Below, piece by piece: positions 1-7,422 of a DNA stretch of 20,788 nucleotides. Every line of letters begins with the position of its first letter. The first letter of the stretch is position 1. Source of the DNA: a virus; IMG/VR virus record IMGVR_UViG_3300047481_002239, positions 1-20,788 of that record; one strand, given 5' to 3'. A program made the position numbers and the translations under genes. The notes beneath the pieces were generated by a model. The model worked only from the letters and a program-made list of their open reading frames with translations. It ran no database searches and was not told where the DNA came from.

Positions 1-539
1 GTTCTGGTGCCGAACTAGATAGAAGACATCATATTAATGATAAATCTATAGGCAGATATCCAATAGATCCGTATGGGTTATCAAAAAGTGTTATTGATAA
101 AATCTGTGCAGACGAATCTAAGCTTTGTAATTTTAGAATTTATAATTGTTTTGGATATGATGAACAACCAGATAGAATGATAAGAAATAATATTGTCAAA
201 TACCTAAATCGCCAAAGTATGGTTATACATGCTGATCGTAAGATGGATTTCTTTTTTGTTGAAGATTTAGTTAGGTTAATACATTTTTTTATTCAAACAC
301 AAAATATACCTAAAAAATTCGACTGCTGTTATAAAGAGAAGCTATATCTTTCAGAAATAGTACAAATAATTAATAATCTAGACACACACAAAGTAGACAC
401 TATCTACGAAACAGAAATTCCCGGCAAAGACTATACTGGACAATACGTAGAAACCCACATAGATTACATTGGGCTTCATCGGGCTATCAAATTAATATAT
501 AATCAATATAAAATATCTCAGGAGTTAATAATAAATTAA
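1..539 (+). CDS. NAD-dependent epimerase/reductase (extended SDR family), 5' end missing
   Basis: The reading frame is open from base 3 and ends with TAA at 537-539, so about 178 C-terminal residues are visible and the start lies outside the window. The extended-SDR catalytic motif YxxxK is present as YGLSK (bases 72-86), preceded by Ser/Gly-rich residues and followed by 'RIYNCFG', which corresponds to the usual R-x-x-N-x-[FY]-G segment, and later by 'FFFVEDLV', a typical substrate-domain segment. The N-terminal Rossmann glycine motif is not in view. Known relatives use NAD(P) to epimerise or reduce nucleotide sugars (GDP-fucose synthase, CDP-abequose/paratose synthase types). The stop overlaps the RfbH start by one base (TAATG), so the two are probably cotranslated. 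I infer that it works on the product of the RfbH enzyme, for example as the C4 reductase of a dideoxyhexose pathway, but the exact sugar cannot be read from the sequence. Confidence 0.85.
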   Translation, partial: SGAELDRRHHINDKSIGRYPIDPYGLSKSVIDKICADESKLCNFRIYNCFGYDEQPDRMIRNNIVKYLNRQSMVIHADRKMDFFFVEDLVRLIHFFIQTQNIPKKFDCCYKEKLYLSEIVQIINNLDTHKVDTIYETEIPGKDYTGQYVETHIDYIGLHRAIKLIYNQYKISQELIIN

Positions 540-1873
540 TGAACCTTAATAAAGAAGATGTTTTAAAACTAGTTGAAGCATATTTAGAAGAAAAACAATC
601 CGCAAAAACATGGATCCCAGGAAAGGATTGGGTAAAATATGCAGGGCCGGTATTTGATGAAAAGGAATATTTGTCTGCTATATCATCTATACTAGATGGT
701 TGGTTAGTTTTGGGTAAAGATGGAATGGTATTTGAAAGAAAATTTGCTCCTTTAATGGGTAAAAATCATGGTGTTTTAACTAATAGTGGTAGTTCATCGA
801 ATCTTTTAATGATGTCTAGCATGACCTCGAAAAGGCTCTATAATCTACCCAAAGGAACCAAGGTCATAACACCTATAGCCGGATTCCCAACAACTATTAA
901 TCCTATATTCCAGGTTGGATTTGAACCAGTCTTTATAGATATAGATTTGAATACATTAAATCTAGATTTAGAGCAATTAGAAATAGCTGCAAAATCCGGA
1001 GCCAAAATTTTGACTTTCGCCCATGTTCTGGGTAACCCACCAAATATGGATATAGTAATGGATATCGTTAAAAGATATGATCTAATTCTTCTAGAAGATT
1101 GCTGTGATGCTCTTGGATCCACTTACGATAATAAACCTCTTGGTAGTTTTGGAGAAATGTCTAGTTGTAGTTTTTATCCTGCTCATCATATTACTATGGG
1201 AGAGGGTGGGTTTGTAGCTACTAATACCAAGGAACAAGAAATAGTAATACGAAGTTTTAGAGAATGGGGTAGGGGTTGTTATTGTTTTGGAGAGAAAGCT
1301 AATTTATTAAAGAACGGTAGTTGTGGCAAAAGGTTTTCTAATTGGCTTCCTGAACTACCCGATGAAATTTTTGATCACAAATACGTTTATGATGAAATCG
1401 GATACAATCTTAAACCAATAGAAATGCAGGCATCAATAGGACTACAACAATTAAATAAGTTACCTCAAATAATATCTGCTAGAAAAGAAAATTATAGATT
1501 ACTATATTCTATTTTTCAAAAATATGAGCAGTATTTTATACTACCAAAACCAACACCAAAATCTGATCCGTGTTGGTTTGCTTTTCCATTAACAATAAGA
1601 CATAACTCTAATTTTAAAAGAAAAGATATAGTATCTTTTTTAGAGGACCATAAAATACAAACACGACCATATTTTGCTGGAAATATCATGTTGCAGCCAG
1701 CTTATTCTGGATTATATAACGTAGAGAAAGTTTTAACAAAATTTCCTAATGCAAGAAAAATCACAACAGACACCTTTTTTCTGGGCACAAGTCCTATAAT
1801 CACAAAAATTCAAATCGAATATATAAAAGATACCGTAGAAAAATTTTTTGGATCTCGACACCTTGACCTCTAG
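539..1873 (+). CDS. rfbH: RfbH-like CDP-4-keto-6-deoxy-D-glucose 3-dehydrase (E1)
   Basis: This 444-aa protein has the DegT/DnrJ/EryC1/StrS aminotransferase fold, close to the usual RfbH length of about 437. The PLP-lysine position carries histidine: the segment reads SFYPAHHITMGEGG (residues 211-224) with His216-His217, the hallmark of the RfbH/E1 group. These enzymes use PMP plus a [2Fe-2S] cluster for C3 deoxygenation instead of transamination. Candidate cluster cysteines are C189, C247, C249 and C262. The known E1 pattern is C-x57-C-x-C-x7-C; here the first two spacings match exactly and the last is x12. The N-terminal WVKYAGPVFDEKEY and GSSSNLL segments also fit. The known product path leads to 3,6-dideoxyhexoses of O-antigens, and such enzymes need a separate reductase partner that is not seen here. 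The only in-frame start is ATG 539, with AGGAG 14 bases upstream. A promoter for the next gene overlaps its last codons. Confidence 0.93.
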   Translation: MNLNKEDVLKLVEAYLEEKQSAKTWIPGKDWVKYAGPVFDEKEYLSAISSILDGWLVLGKDGMVFERKFAPLMGKNHGVLTNSGSSSNLLMMSSMTSKRLYNLPKGTKVITPIAGFPTTINPIFQVGFEPVFIDIDLNTLNLDLEQLEIAAKSGAKILTFAHVLGNPPNMDIVMDIVKRYDLILLEDCCDALGSTYDNKPLGSFGEMSSCSFYPAHHITMGEGGFVATNTKEQEIVIRSFREWGRGCYCFGEKANLLKNGSCGKRFSNWLPELPDEIFDHKYVYDEIGYNLKPIEMQASIGLQQLNKLPQIISARKENYRLLYSIFQKYEQYFILPKPTPKSDPCWFAFPLTIRHNSNFKRKDIVSFLEDHKIQTRPYFAGNIMLQPAYSGLYNVEKVLTKFPNARKITTDTFFLGTSPIITKIQIEYIKDTVEKFFGSRHLDL

Positions 1874-1890
1874 ACCACAGAGTATATAAT
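1863..1890 (+). promoter_or_regulatory. sigma70-like promoter for the dCMP deaminase gene
   Basis: TTGACC (1863-1868, 5/6 match to the -35 consensus) is followed by a 16-base spacer and TATAAT (1885-1890, perfect -10). The -35 box lies in the last codons of rfbH and the rfbH stop lies in the spacer. The expected transcription start, 6-8 bases after the -10, falls on or next to the ATG at 1897, which has no ribosome-binding site in front of it. This suggests a leaderless mRNA. Spacing and position match the ssb promoter near 18620. Confidence 0.65.
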
Positions 1891-1896
1891 GTCGGT

Positions 1897-2364
1897 ATGA
1901 GACCAAACTGGACGGATTATTTTCTAGGAATAGCCAAGATAGTATCGTGTCGTAGTCACGATATTCACACACAGCATGGATGCGTAATAACGGATCAATA
2001 TCATAGAATTCTTGGTGTTGGATACAATGGTTTTCCAAAAGGTATGAATGACGATATTTTACCAACCAGCAGACCCGAAAAATATAAATGGATGATACAC
2101 GCCGAAAGAAATGCTTTGAGTAATTGTGTAATACGTCCAGATAATGGAATAGCGTATGTTACCGGTCAGAGCTGCAATCAGTGCATAATGTCACTATGGC
2201 AAGAAGGAATTGTGCGTGTTGTTATGGCAGATCATCATGGCACTCATCTTTTTGACGAACTTGAAAAAGAACAATTTGATACTTTTTGTAAGCACACTGG
2301 CATAGAAATACTCAGAGTTGATCCAGACTTTTCTTGGTTGAAAAATCTTTGTGGTGTATTATAA
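1897..2364 (+). CDS. dCMP deaminase (cytidine/deoxycytidylate deaminase family)
   Basis: The protein has 155 aa. The zinc-dependent deaminase signature is clear: HAE at 68-70 (zinc ligand His and catalytic Glu) and SCNQC with Cys93 and Cys96 as the remaining zinc ligands. The N-terminal 'RPNWTDYFLGIAKIVSCRSHD' region and 'GVGYNGFPKG' are typical of deoxycytidylate deaminases, including phage ones. The enzyme would convert dCMP to dUMP for dTTP synthesis and fits with the downstream ribonucleotide reductase and the dNMP kinase at 12645; no thymidylate synthase is seen in this window. ATG 1897 is the only start that keeps the N-terminal conserved region. There is no Shine-Dalgarno sequence, but a promoter sits so that transcription would begin at about this ATG. 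A sequence of 102 bases follows before the next gene. Confidence 0.93.
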   Translation: MRPNWTDYFLGIAKIVSCRSHDIHTQHGCVITDQYHRILGVGYNGFPKGMNDDILPTSRPEKYKWMIHAERNALSNCVIRPDNGIAYVTGQSCNQCIMSLWQEGIVRVVMADHHGTHLFDELEKEQFDTFCKHTGIEILRVDPDFSWLKNLCGVL

Positions 2365-2380
2365 TAATAGAATATAAATT

Positions 2381-2442
2381 TTGATTAGTTCCGGAATCAA
2401 GCATGATACATAATCTAATAACTTTTCTAATACCGGAATATC
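2381..2442 (+). promoter_or_regulatory. possible cis-regulatory CCGGAAT repeats upstream of the ribonucleotide reductase gene
   Basis: The 102-base gap before the ribonucleotide reductase gene holds two similar 12-base boxes, TAGTTCCGGAATC-like at 2387-2398 and TAATACCGGAATA-like at 2429-2440, 42 bases apart. The first is part of an inverted repeat (TTGATT 2381-2386 and AATCAA 2395-2400). A CATAAT at 2409-2414 between them could be a -10 box, but no good -35 is at the right distance. A related CTAATTCCGAAA lies at 4663-4674 before the PhoH gene. This may be an operator or a chance match. No B12-riboswitch elements were recognised. Confidence 0.25.
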
Positions 2443-2466
2443 TGTTTTAATCTTTAAGGAGAAAAT

Positions 2467-4659
2467 ATGTCGGCACTCAATGAGCTTCAAAATTATACTT
2501 TTGTTAGTAAATATGCACGTTGGCTAGAAGATAAAAAAAGACGAGAAACATGGAAAGAAGCTGTTGAGAGAGTAAAAAACATGATGCATACCAAGTATGC
2601 TGACAAAAATATTTCTGAAGAAATAAATTGGGCATATGATCTTATGTATAAGAAAAAGGTTCTTGGAAGTCAAAGGTGCTTACAGTTTGGCGGCGATCCT
2701 ATACTAAAGCGAAATGCAAAACTATATAATTGCACAGCAAGTTATTGCGACAGATTAAGATTTTTCCAAGAATGTTTTTGGTTATTACTTTGTGGAAGCG
2801 GCACTGGCTTTAGCGTACAAAAACACCACGTTGCAAAATTACCAACGCTTTCGCAAAACCAAAGAAATAAGGGTGTTAAATATACTGTTGAAGATACCAT
2901 AGAAGGATGGTCAGATGCTCTCGGGGTTTTATTAAGTTCATATTTTACTAAACCATCCGAAAACAAGTTCAAAATTTATCAGGATACTTATGTAGTTTTT
3001 GATTATTCGAATATTAGGCCAAAAGGTTCAGATTTAAGTTCTGGAGTTGGCAAAGCTCCTGGGTTTGAGCCGCTGCAAAATGGTTTAGAAAAAATACGAG
3101 CATTACTTGATAGATGTATAGCCAACGGACAAAAAAAATTAAGACCGATAGATGCCTATGATATTGTTATGCATAGTAGTGACGCTGTTTTGAGTGGTGG
3201 AGTTCGTAGATCTGCTAGTTTGGCATTGTTTAGTGCAGATGATGAAGAGATGGCTAAAGCAAAAACAGGAAATTGGTACGCAGAAAATCCACAAAGAGCA
3301 AGAAGCAATAACTCAGCTCTGCTATTAAAAGACTCAACCGAATTCGAAGATTTTCAAAAACTTATGAATAGCGTAAAAGAATTTGGAGAACCAGGATTTA
3401 TATGGAGCGACTCAACAGAGATGGTTTTTAATCCGTGTTGTGAAATTGCATTATGGCCAGTTAATGAAAAAAATGGAAAGTCTGGCTGGCAAGGTTGTAA
3501 TCTATCAACTATTAATTGTTCTTCTATAGAAGACGAGAAAGATTTTTATGAAAGATGTAAAGCTGCCGCAATCATAGGCACACTACAGGCTGGATTTACA
3601 AAGCTAGAATATCTTGAAAAAGATAGCGAAGAAATATTTGAACGTGAAGCTCTGTTGGGAGTTTCTATGACCGGAATAATGGAAAAACACGAACTAATTT
3701 TAACCGAAAGGGTTTTAAAAAGTGGAGCAAAAATAGCGGTTGATACAAACAAAGAAATGGCAAAAAAAATAGGAATTAATCAAGCTGCTAGAGTAACATG
3801 CTTAAAGCCAGAAGGAACATCTTCTAGTATGCTTGGAACAAGCTCTGGAATCCATCCGCATCATGCTAAACGCTATATAAGGCATGTACAGGCCAATGTT
3901 TTAGAAGCGCCTTTCCAGCACTTTAAAAGTTATAATCCTCAAGCATGTGAAAAATCTCGCTGGTCAGCGAATAACACTGACGAGGTTATTAAGTTCCCCA
4001 TTGAAGTTCCAGATGGATCTAAATTAAAAAACCAGCTTCCAGCAATAGAAATGCTAGAAATAGTCAAGAATACCCAAAAAAATTGGGTACACTCTGGTAG
4101 AAATAGGTTACTATGTACACAAGAGTATCTTTGTCATAATGTTAGCAATACGGTTACAGTCAAGCCAGACGAATGGGATGAAGTAACTAAATATATCTAT
4201 GATAACAGAAAATACTTTGCTGGAATTAGCCTTATACCACAAAGCGGAGATAAAGATTATCCTCAAGCCCCATTTACTACTGTGTATACCAGTAGGGAAA
4301 TTGTTAAGGAGTACGGAGATGCTGCATTATGGTGTTCTGGCTTAATTGAACTTGGACTTAATGTTTTTAGTAATAATTTATGGGCAGCCTGTGATTACGT
4401 TAATCTCAATCAAGCCAAAGAAGATGACGATGAACCTAAACTAAAATTTATAACCAAAATGAAAAATTTTGCTGGTAAATATTTTAATGGCGATACAAAA
4501 AGATTAACATATTGCATGAAAGATGTTTATAACTGGAAAATTTATTGTGATCTATATGACAGTTTTAAGAAAGTAGATTATGTTCAATTACAAGAAACCG
4601 AGGATAATACTGTAGGAATAGAGGAAATTAGTTGTGCAGGCGGCGCGTGTCTAATATAA
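2467..4659 (+). CDS. Adenosylcobalamin-dependent (class II) ribonucleotide reductase
   Basis: The 730-aa protein is close to the length of the monomeric Lactobacillus-type ribonucleoside-triphosphate reductase (739 aa). It reduces ribonucleotides to deoxyribonucleotides using a B12-generated thiyl radical. Conserved pieces are: NCTASYCD with Cys89 (redox pair), FWLLLCGSGTGFSVQ, NPCCEI with Cys324 and Glu326 (thiyl cysteine and catalytic Glu), GCNLS with Cys344 (second redox cysteine), LKPEGTSS (about 446-453), and the C-terminal CAGGAC tail, a mobile CxxxxC thiol pair that reduces the active site. About nine extra residues lie between Cys324 and Cys344 compared with the Lactobacillus enzyme. 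The start is ATG 2467 with AAGGAG at 2456-2461. No class I small subunit or class III activase gene is seen, which fits class II. The enzyme would supply dNTPs for phage replication and depends on host cobalamin. Confidence 0.95.
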   Translation: MSALNELQNYTFVSKYARWLEDKKRRETWKEAVERVKNMMHTKYADKNISEEINWAYDLMYKKKVLGSQRCLQFGGDPILKRNAKLYNCTASYCDRLRFFQECFWLLLCGSGTGFSVQKHHVAKLPTLSQNQRNKGVKYTVEDTIEGWSDALGVLLSSYFTKPSENKFKIYQDTYVVFDYSNIRPKGSDLSSGVGKAPGFEPLQNGLEKIRALLDRCIANGQKKLRPIDAYDIVMHSSDAVLSGGVRRSASLALFSADDEEMAKAKTGNWYAENPQRARSNNSALLLKDSTEFEDFQKLMNSVKEFGEPGFIWSDSTEMVFNPCCEIALWPVNEKNGKSGWQGCNLSTINCSSIEDEKDFYERCKAAAIIGTLQAGFTKLEYLEKDSEEIFEREALLGVSMTGIMEKHELILTERVLKSGAKIAVDTNKEMAKKIGINQAARVTCLKPEGTSSSMLGTSSGIHPHHAKRYIRHVQANVLEAPFQHFKSYNPQACEKSRWSANNTDEVIKFPIEVPDGSKLKNQLPAIEMLEIVKNTQKNWVHSGRNRLLCTQEYLCHNVSNTVTVKPDEWDEVTKYIYDNRKYFAGISLIPQSGDKDYPQAPFTTVYTSREIVKEYGDAALWCSGLIELGLNVFSNNLWAACDYVNLNQAKEDDDEPKLKFITKMKNFAGKYFNGDTKRLTYCMKDVYNWKIYCDLYDSFKKVDYVQLQETEDNTVGIEEISCAGGACLI

Positions 4660-4660
4660 T
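4632..4660 (+). promoter_or_regulatory. possible sigma70-like promoter for the phoH-like gene
   Basis: A perfect TATAAT (4655-4660) overlaps the ribonucleotide reductase stop codon. The base run 17 bases upstream, TTGTGC (4632-4637), matches the -35 consensus only 3/6. The GC-rich spacer AGGCGGCGCGTGTCTAA resembles the spacer of the ssb promoter (AGGCGCGTCGGTGTCG), which stands out in this AT-rich DNA. However, it also encodes the conserved C-terminal GGACLI of the reductase, so the likeness could be accidental. Confidence 0.4.
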
Positions 4661-4684
4661 CCCTAATTCCGAAAGGTATATCTT

Positions 4685-5422
4685 TTGAGAAAAAATAATA
4701 AAAAGTCACCCAAGAAAACCAGAGTACATGATGCTACTGCTAATTTAGTACCAGAAAATTATAACATTACAGCAATAAGAAATACCTTAAAACCAAAAAC
4801 CAAAAATCAAAGCGAATATATAAGAAATATAGCGGAAAACATAATAACTTTTTGTCAGGGTTTGGCTGGATCTGGTAAAACACATATTGCAGTTGGTATG
4901 GCTATAGAGTATCTGCTAGCAGACAAAGTTAAAAAAATAGTCATAACTCGTCCAGTTGTTGAGGCTGGTGAAAAAATAGGGTATTTACCTGGATCGGCGG
5001 AAGAAAAATTAAATCCATACCTTTTACCAATATTAGATGAAATTAATCATTTTATTACAAATGCTCAGTATGTATCTTTAAAAACTAATAATAAGATAGA
5101 AATAGTTCCGCTAGGTCTTATGAGAGGCAGAAATTTTCATAATACTTTTATAGTTGCAGACGAATGTCAAAATGCAACATACGATCAGTTAAAAATGCTA
5201 TTGACACGGATAGGTAGGGATAGTAAAATGGTATTAACAGGGGATATATCTCAATCGGATTTAAGATATGATTATCAGGGTGGTTTTATGTCTATGATTA
5301 AGAACCTCGTAGATTTAGATGGTATAGGATTGTGTTCTCTAGAATCCTCTGATGTTGTAAGAAACCCTATTATTTCTCGTATTTTATCCAGACTGGATAG
5401 CTATGAGCGAAAAAACACATAA
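4685..5422 (+). CDS. phoH: PhoH-like P-loop ATPase
   Basis: The 245-aa protein has Walker A GLAGSGKT (59-66), ITRPVVEAGEKIGYLPG (87-103) with the PhoH signature, Walker B IVADE (156-160), 'QNAT..QLKMLLTRIG' and a sensor-like LTGD. These are the standard blocks of PhoH-family ATPases, common in tailed phages and related to superfamily 1 helicases. Their role is uncertain; an RNA-related or stress role has been proposed for bacterial members. The start is TTG at 4685 (GAAAGG upstream at 4671-4676); no ATG or GTG gives the conserved region, so TTG is the best choice. The gene ends inside the next gene, overlapping by 20 bases. Confidence 0.92.
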   Translation: MRKNNKKSPKKTRVHDATANLVPENYNITAIRNTLKPKTKNQSEYIRNIAENIITFCQGLAGSGKTHIAVGMAIEYLLADKVKKIVITRPVVEAGEKIGYLPGSAEEKLNPYLLPILDEINHFITNAQYVSLKTNNKIEIVPLGLMRGRNFHNTFIVADECQNATYDQLKMLLTRIGRDSKMVLTGDISQSDLRYDYQGGFMSMIKNLVDLDGIGLCSLESSDVVRNPIISRILSRLDSYERKNT

Positions 5423-5972
5423 GCCTTGTCTTATATTAAATGCAGATTATTCACCAATATCTATAATACCATGGCAAAGAGCAATGATATGGTATTTTAG
5501 ATATAGTATTGATAGTAAAAACTTAAGAGCCGAAATATTGGAATATCATAACGATGACACTATAGTTACAACAACCGGTACAACAAAAATACCATCGGTC
5601 ATTAAAACAACTAGATATTTTAAACTTAATAGTGCTCATGTAAATTTTTCTAGAAAAAATCTATTTATAAGAGATGAATATACGTGTCAATACTGTGGTT
5701 ATAAATTTGCTACTAATCAATTAACATATGATCACATTATACCAAAGTCAAAATGGACAAATCCTAATGAATCGCCCACTTCTTGGTTTAATATAGTAAC
5801 TGCTTGCAAAAAATGTAATTCTAAAAAAGGAAACAAAACATTGCTCCAAGCGAACATGAGTCTAAAACAACAGCCATATGCCCCTAAAAAATCAAATAAG
5901 TACTTGCCTATCTATGTTCAGCTTGCTATTATAACTAATATACCGGAGTCATGGAGTATTTATATCAAATAA
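5403..5972 (+). CDS. HNH endonuclease
   Basis: The protein has 189 aa. The C-terminal half carries a complete HNH/zinc module: CQYCG (Cys95, Cys98), YDHIIPKS (Asp110-His111, with His as the general base), TSWFNIVTACKKCN (Asn130, Cys135, Cys138) and KKGN. The N-terminal part (about 8-80: 'CLILNADYSPISIIPWQRAM') is the conserved lead of a standalone HNH family common in phages and bacteria. Such enzymes nick or cut DNA; possible roles include homing, host DNA breakdown or packaging-related cutting, but nothing here decides among them. The start ATG 5403 lies in the end of phoH (20-base overlap), implying translational coupling. The next gene starts two bases after its stop. Confidence 0.92.
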   Translation: MSEKTHKPCLILNADYSPISIIPWQRAMIWYFRYSIDSKNLRAEILEYHNDDTIVTTTGTTKIPSVIKTTRYFKLNSAHVNFSRKNLFIRDEYTCQYCGYKFATNQLTYDHIIPKSKWTNPNESPTSWFNIVTACKKCNSKKGNKTLLQANMSLKQQPYAPKKSNKYLPIYVQLAIITNIPESWSIYIK

Positions 5973-5973
5973 T

Positions 5974-6327
5974 ATGCCAGTCTATTCTTATAGATGCCAA
6001 AAATGTAAAAAAGATTTCGAGCTTTTTTTTTATATAAAAGACTATACAGAAAATCCAGAATGTTCTTTTTGTGGCTCTCGCCTTACTACTAGAAAATATA
6101 TAGAAGATGCGGCAACGCTTATATCTTCTGTGAAAAAGGCTGACAGCGAATTAAAAACAATTGGGGATTTAGCAAACAGAAATAGAGATAAAATGTCAGA
6201 AGATGAGAAGAACAGCTTATACACAAAACATAACTCATACAAATACGAAGAATCCCAAAAAGAATTACCAAAAGGTATGACCAGAATAAAACCATCACAA
6301 AAAAGGGATAAGCCAAAATGGACATAA
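5974..6327 (+). CDS. FmdB-family zinc-ribbon protein
   Basis: The 117-aa protein opens with MPVYSYRCQKCKKDFELF and has Cys8, Cys11, Cys30 and Cys33 in two CxxC knuckles, the pattern of the FmdB/CxxC-CxxC-SSSS regulatory-protein family. The rest (about 45-117) is charged and probably helical or disordered, ending in a Lys/Pro-rich tail. FmdB-like proteins are named as putative transcriptional regulators, but the function of the phage members is unknown. The ATG is two bases after the HNH stop and its stop overlaps the next ORF by 10 bases. Confidence 0.85.
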   Translation: MPVYSYRCQKCKKDFELFFYIKDYTENPECSFCGSRLTTRKYIEDAATLISSVKKADSELKTIGDLANRNRDKMSEDEKNSLYTKHNSYKYEESQKELPKGMTRIKPSQKRDKPKWT

Positions 6328-6674
6328 ACAATTGTATATTTAATCCAAAAATGGAAGTTAAAGAAAAAGAAGAAGAAGCAATAGAATTAATATCGTGCGA
6401 AGACAAGAATGGCAATAACAATATTTGTGCAAAAAAAATTAGAAGAGAAGACTCTAGTATAAAATATGTTATTAAGACAGATCTAAATTTTAGACTATAT
6501 AATCCATTTTCTTTATACGATCAGTCTGAAAAATATAGTAATTTTATAGATAATGTGTGTAGACAATCAAACAAATTTAAAGAAGTTAGTAAAAAAGTTT
6601 TCGATTTTTATACGGAATTCTTAAAAACAAAAAACGTAGCATTATTAAATAATGCAGAAAGAGAGGTGTATTGA
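6318..6674 (+). CDS. Unknown 118-aa protein
   Basis: I do not recognise this protein. It has a short Lys/Glu-rich stretch (about 13-22), a central part with 'YVIKTDLNFRLYNPFSLYDQSEKYSNFIDNV' character (split here only as a description: mixed strand then aromatic-rich helix), and a C-terminal amphipathic helix. No signal peptide, membrane segment or metal motif is visible. It is likely real because it continues the chain of overlapping genes: its ATG lies in the end of the FmdB-like gene and its TGA overlaps the next ATG (TGATG at 6672-6676). The minus-strand frames over the same bases look like shadows. Confidence 0.7.
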   Translation: MDINNCIFNPKMEVKEKEEEAIELISCEDKNGNNNICAKKIRREDSSIKYVIKTDLNFRLYNPFSLYDQSEKYSNFIDNVCRQSNKFKEVSKKVFDFYTEFLKTKNVALLNNAEREVY

Positions 6675-7003
6675 TGGCCAAGTATAATAAAACACAACAA
6701 TATGCTGTTTTGTGGTTGTCTCATTCTGGTGCGGATGCAAAAAAAATTGCCGAAGAACTAGAATTAACGATTAAACAAGTAAACTATATAATAAATCAAA
6801 ACAATAAAAATCCTGTGGGTCCAGACAACGACGGAAAACAATCTGTCGTCAAAAACTTAATCATAACAGAAAGTGCTGCCGGGAGGCAATCGGTTGCTGT
6901 TATGACAAAAGAAGCTTCTCAAATATCAGACGATCAAAATATAAAATATAAAACAAATAATATTAAATTGCCACATATCTTTAACCCCTATAAAAAAACA
7001 TGA
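6674..7003 (+). CDS. Small helix-turn-helix protein, probable DNA-binding
   Basis: The protein has 109 aa from ATG 6674. Residues about 8-40 (YAVLWLSHSGADAKKIAEELELTI and on to KQVNYIINQN) fit a helix-turn-helix: a first helix, 'DAKKIAEEL' as helix two, and 'TIKQVNYII' as the recognition helix. The middle is polar, with 'SAAGRQSVAVMTKEASQISDD' (about 67-87) as a second possible helix. ATG 6674 is preferred over TTG 6671, one codon upstream, because it overlaps the previous stop as TGATG and is preceded by GAGAGGTG at a good distance. It may be a small transcription regulator or a structural DNA-binding factor; no family name can be given. It ends with an ATGA overlap with the next gene. Confidence 0.75.
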   Translation: MAKYNKTQQYAVLWLSHSGADAKKIAEELELTIKQVNYIINQNNKNPVGPDNDGKQSVVKNLIITESAAGRQSVAVMTKEASQISDDQNIKYKTNNIKLPHIFNPYKKT

Positions 7004-7422
7004 GAGAACATTCAGAAAATCCAAATGATTTAGAAAAAATACTTACCCAAGAAGAAAAAGATTTTTTATCAAAAATCAAAGATAAATATCAAACATATCT
7101 TAATGATTTTTATAGGTCCAACATAGAAACAATACAAAAAGAAATAGATTCTTCTGGCCCAGAACCTTTTAATGAGGCCGAACCTCCTAGAAACATAACT
7201 GGGTATCAGAGAGAAATGATAATAAAAGTAATTAGCGAAGTAACGACAATAGACGAGTCTGGCAGGCTAACGGCTGTGGAAGCTGTTACAGAAGACTCTT
7301 ATCATATACCAGTACCGGCCGAAGTAGACTTTAATAACTTACTAAAACAATTCTTTGATAAATTTGATCCAGAAATAACAAATCTCGCCAAAAAAATAAC
7401 AAATGTGTCAGCAACCCAATAA
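7000..7422 (+). CDS. Unknown 140-aa protein
   Basis: I do not recognise this protein. The N-terminal third (about 8-50) is a charged, probably coiled helix (EKILTQEEKDFLSKIKDKYQ). A middle strand-rich part contains 'VISEVTTIDESGRLTAVEAVTE', and the C-terminus is again helical (NNLLKQFFDKFDPEI). It is acidic overall and has no cysteines or membrane segment. The start ATG 7000 overlaps the previous TGA by 4 bases (ATGA), good support for a real coupled gene. It lies in a run of four unknown genes leading into recA. Confidence 0.7.
   Translation: MREHSENPNDLEKILTQEEKDFLSKIKDKYQTYLNDFYRSNIETIQKEIDSSGPEPFNEAEPPRNITGYQREMIIKVISEVTTIDESGRLTAVEAVTEDSYHIPVPAEVDFNNLLKQFFDKFDPEITNLAKKITNVSATQ

Noticed and set aside
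838-1122. Minus-strand ORFs (here and at 1733, 2742, 3546, 6042, 6119, 7811, 8174, 8340, 9250, 9390, 9711, 10322, 12237, 12262, 12851, 14717, 15615, 15921, 17833, 18220, 18745, 19873)
   Set aside because: All lie inside strong plus-strand genes, lack recognisable motifs and have no supporting ribosome-binding site or gene context; they are shadows.
2365-2466. Cobalamin riboswitch upstream of the B12-dependent reductase
   Set aside because: The gap is only 102 bases and has no recognisable B12 box or conserved core.
5201-5229. TTGACA-N17-TAAAAT inside the phoH-like gene
   Set aside because: A good promoter match, but it lies in coding sequence about 175 bases before the next gene; without transcript data it cannot be told from chance in AT-rich DNA.
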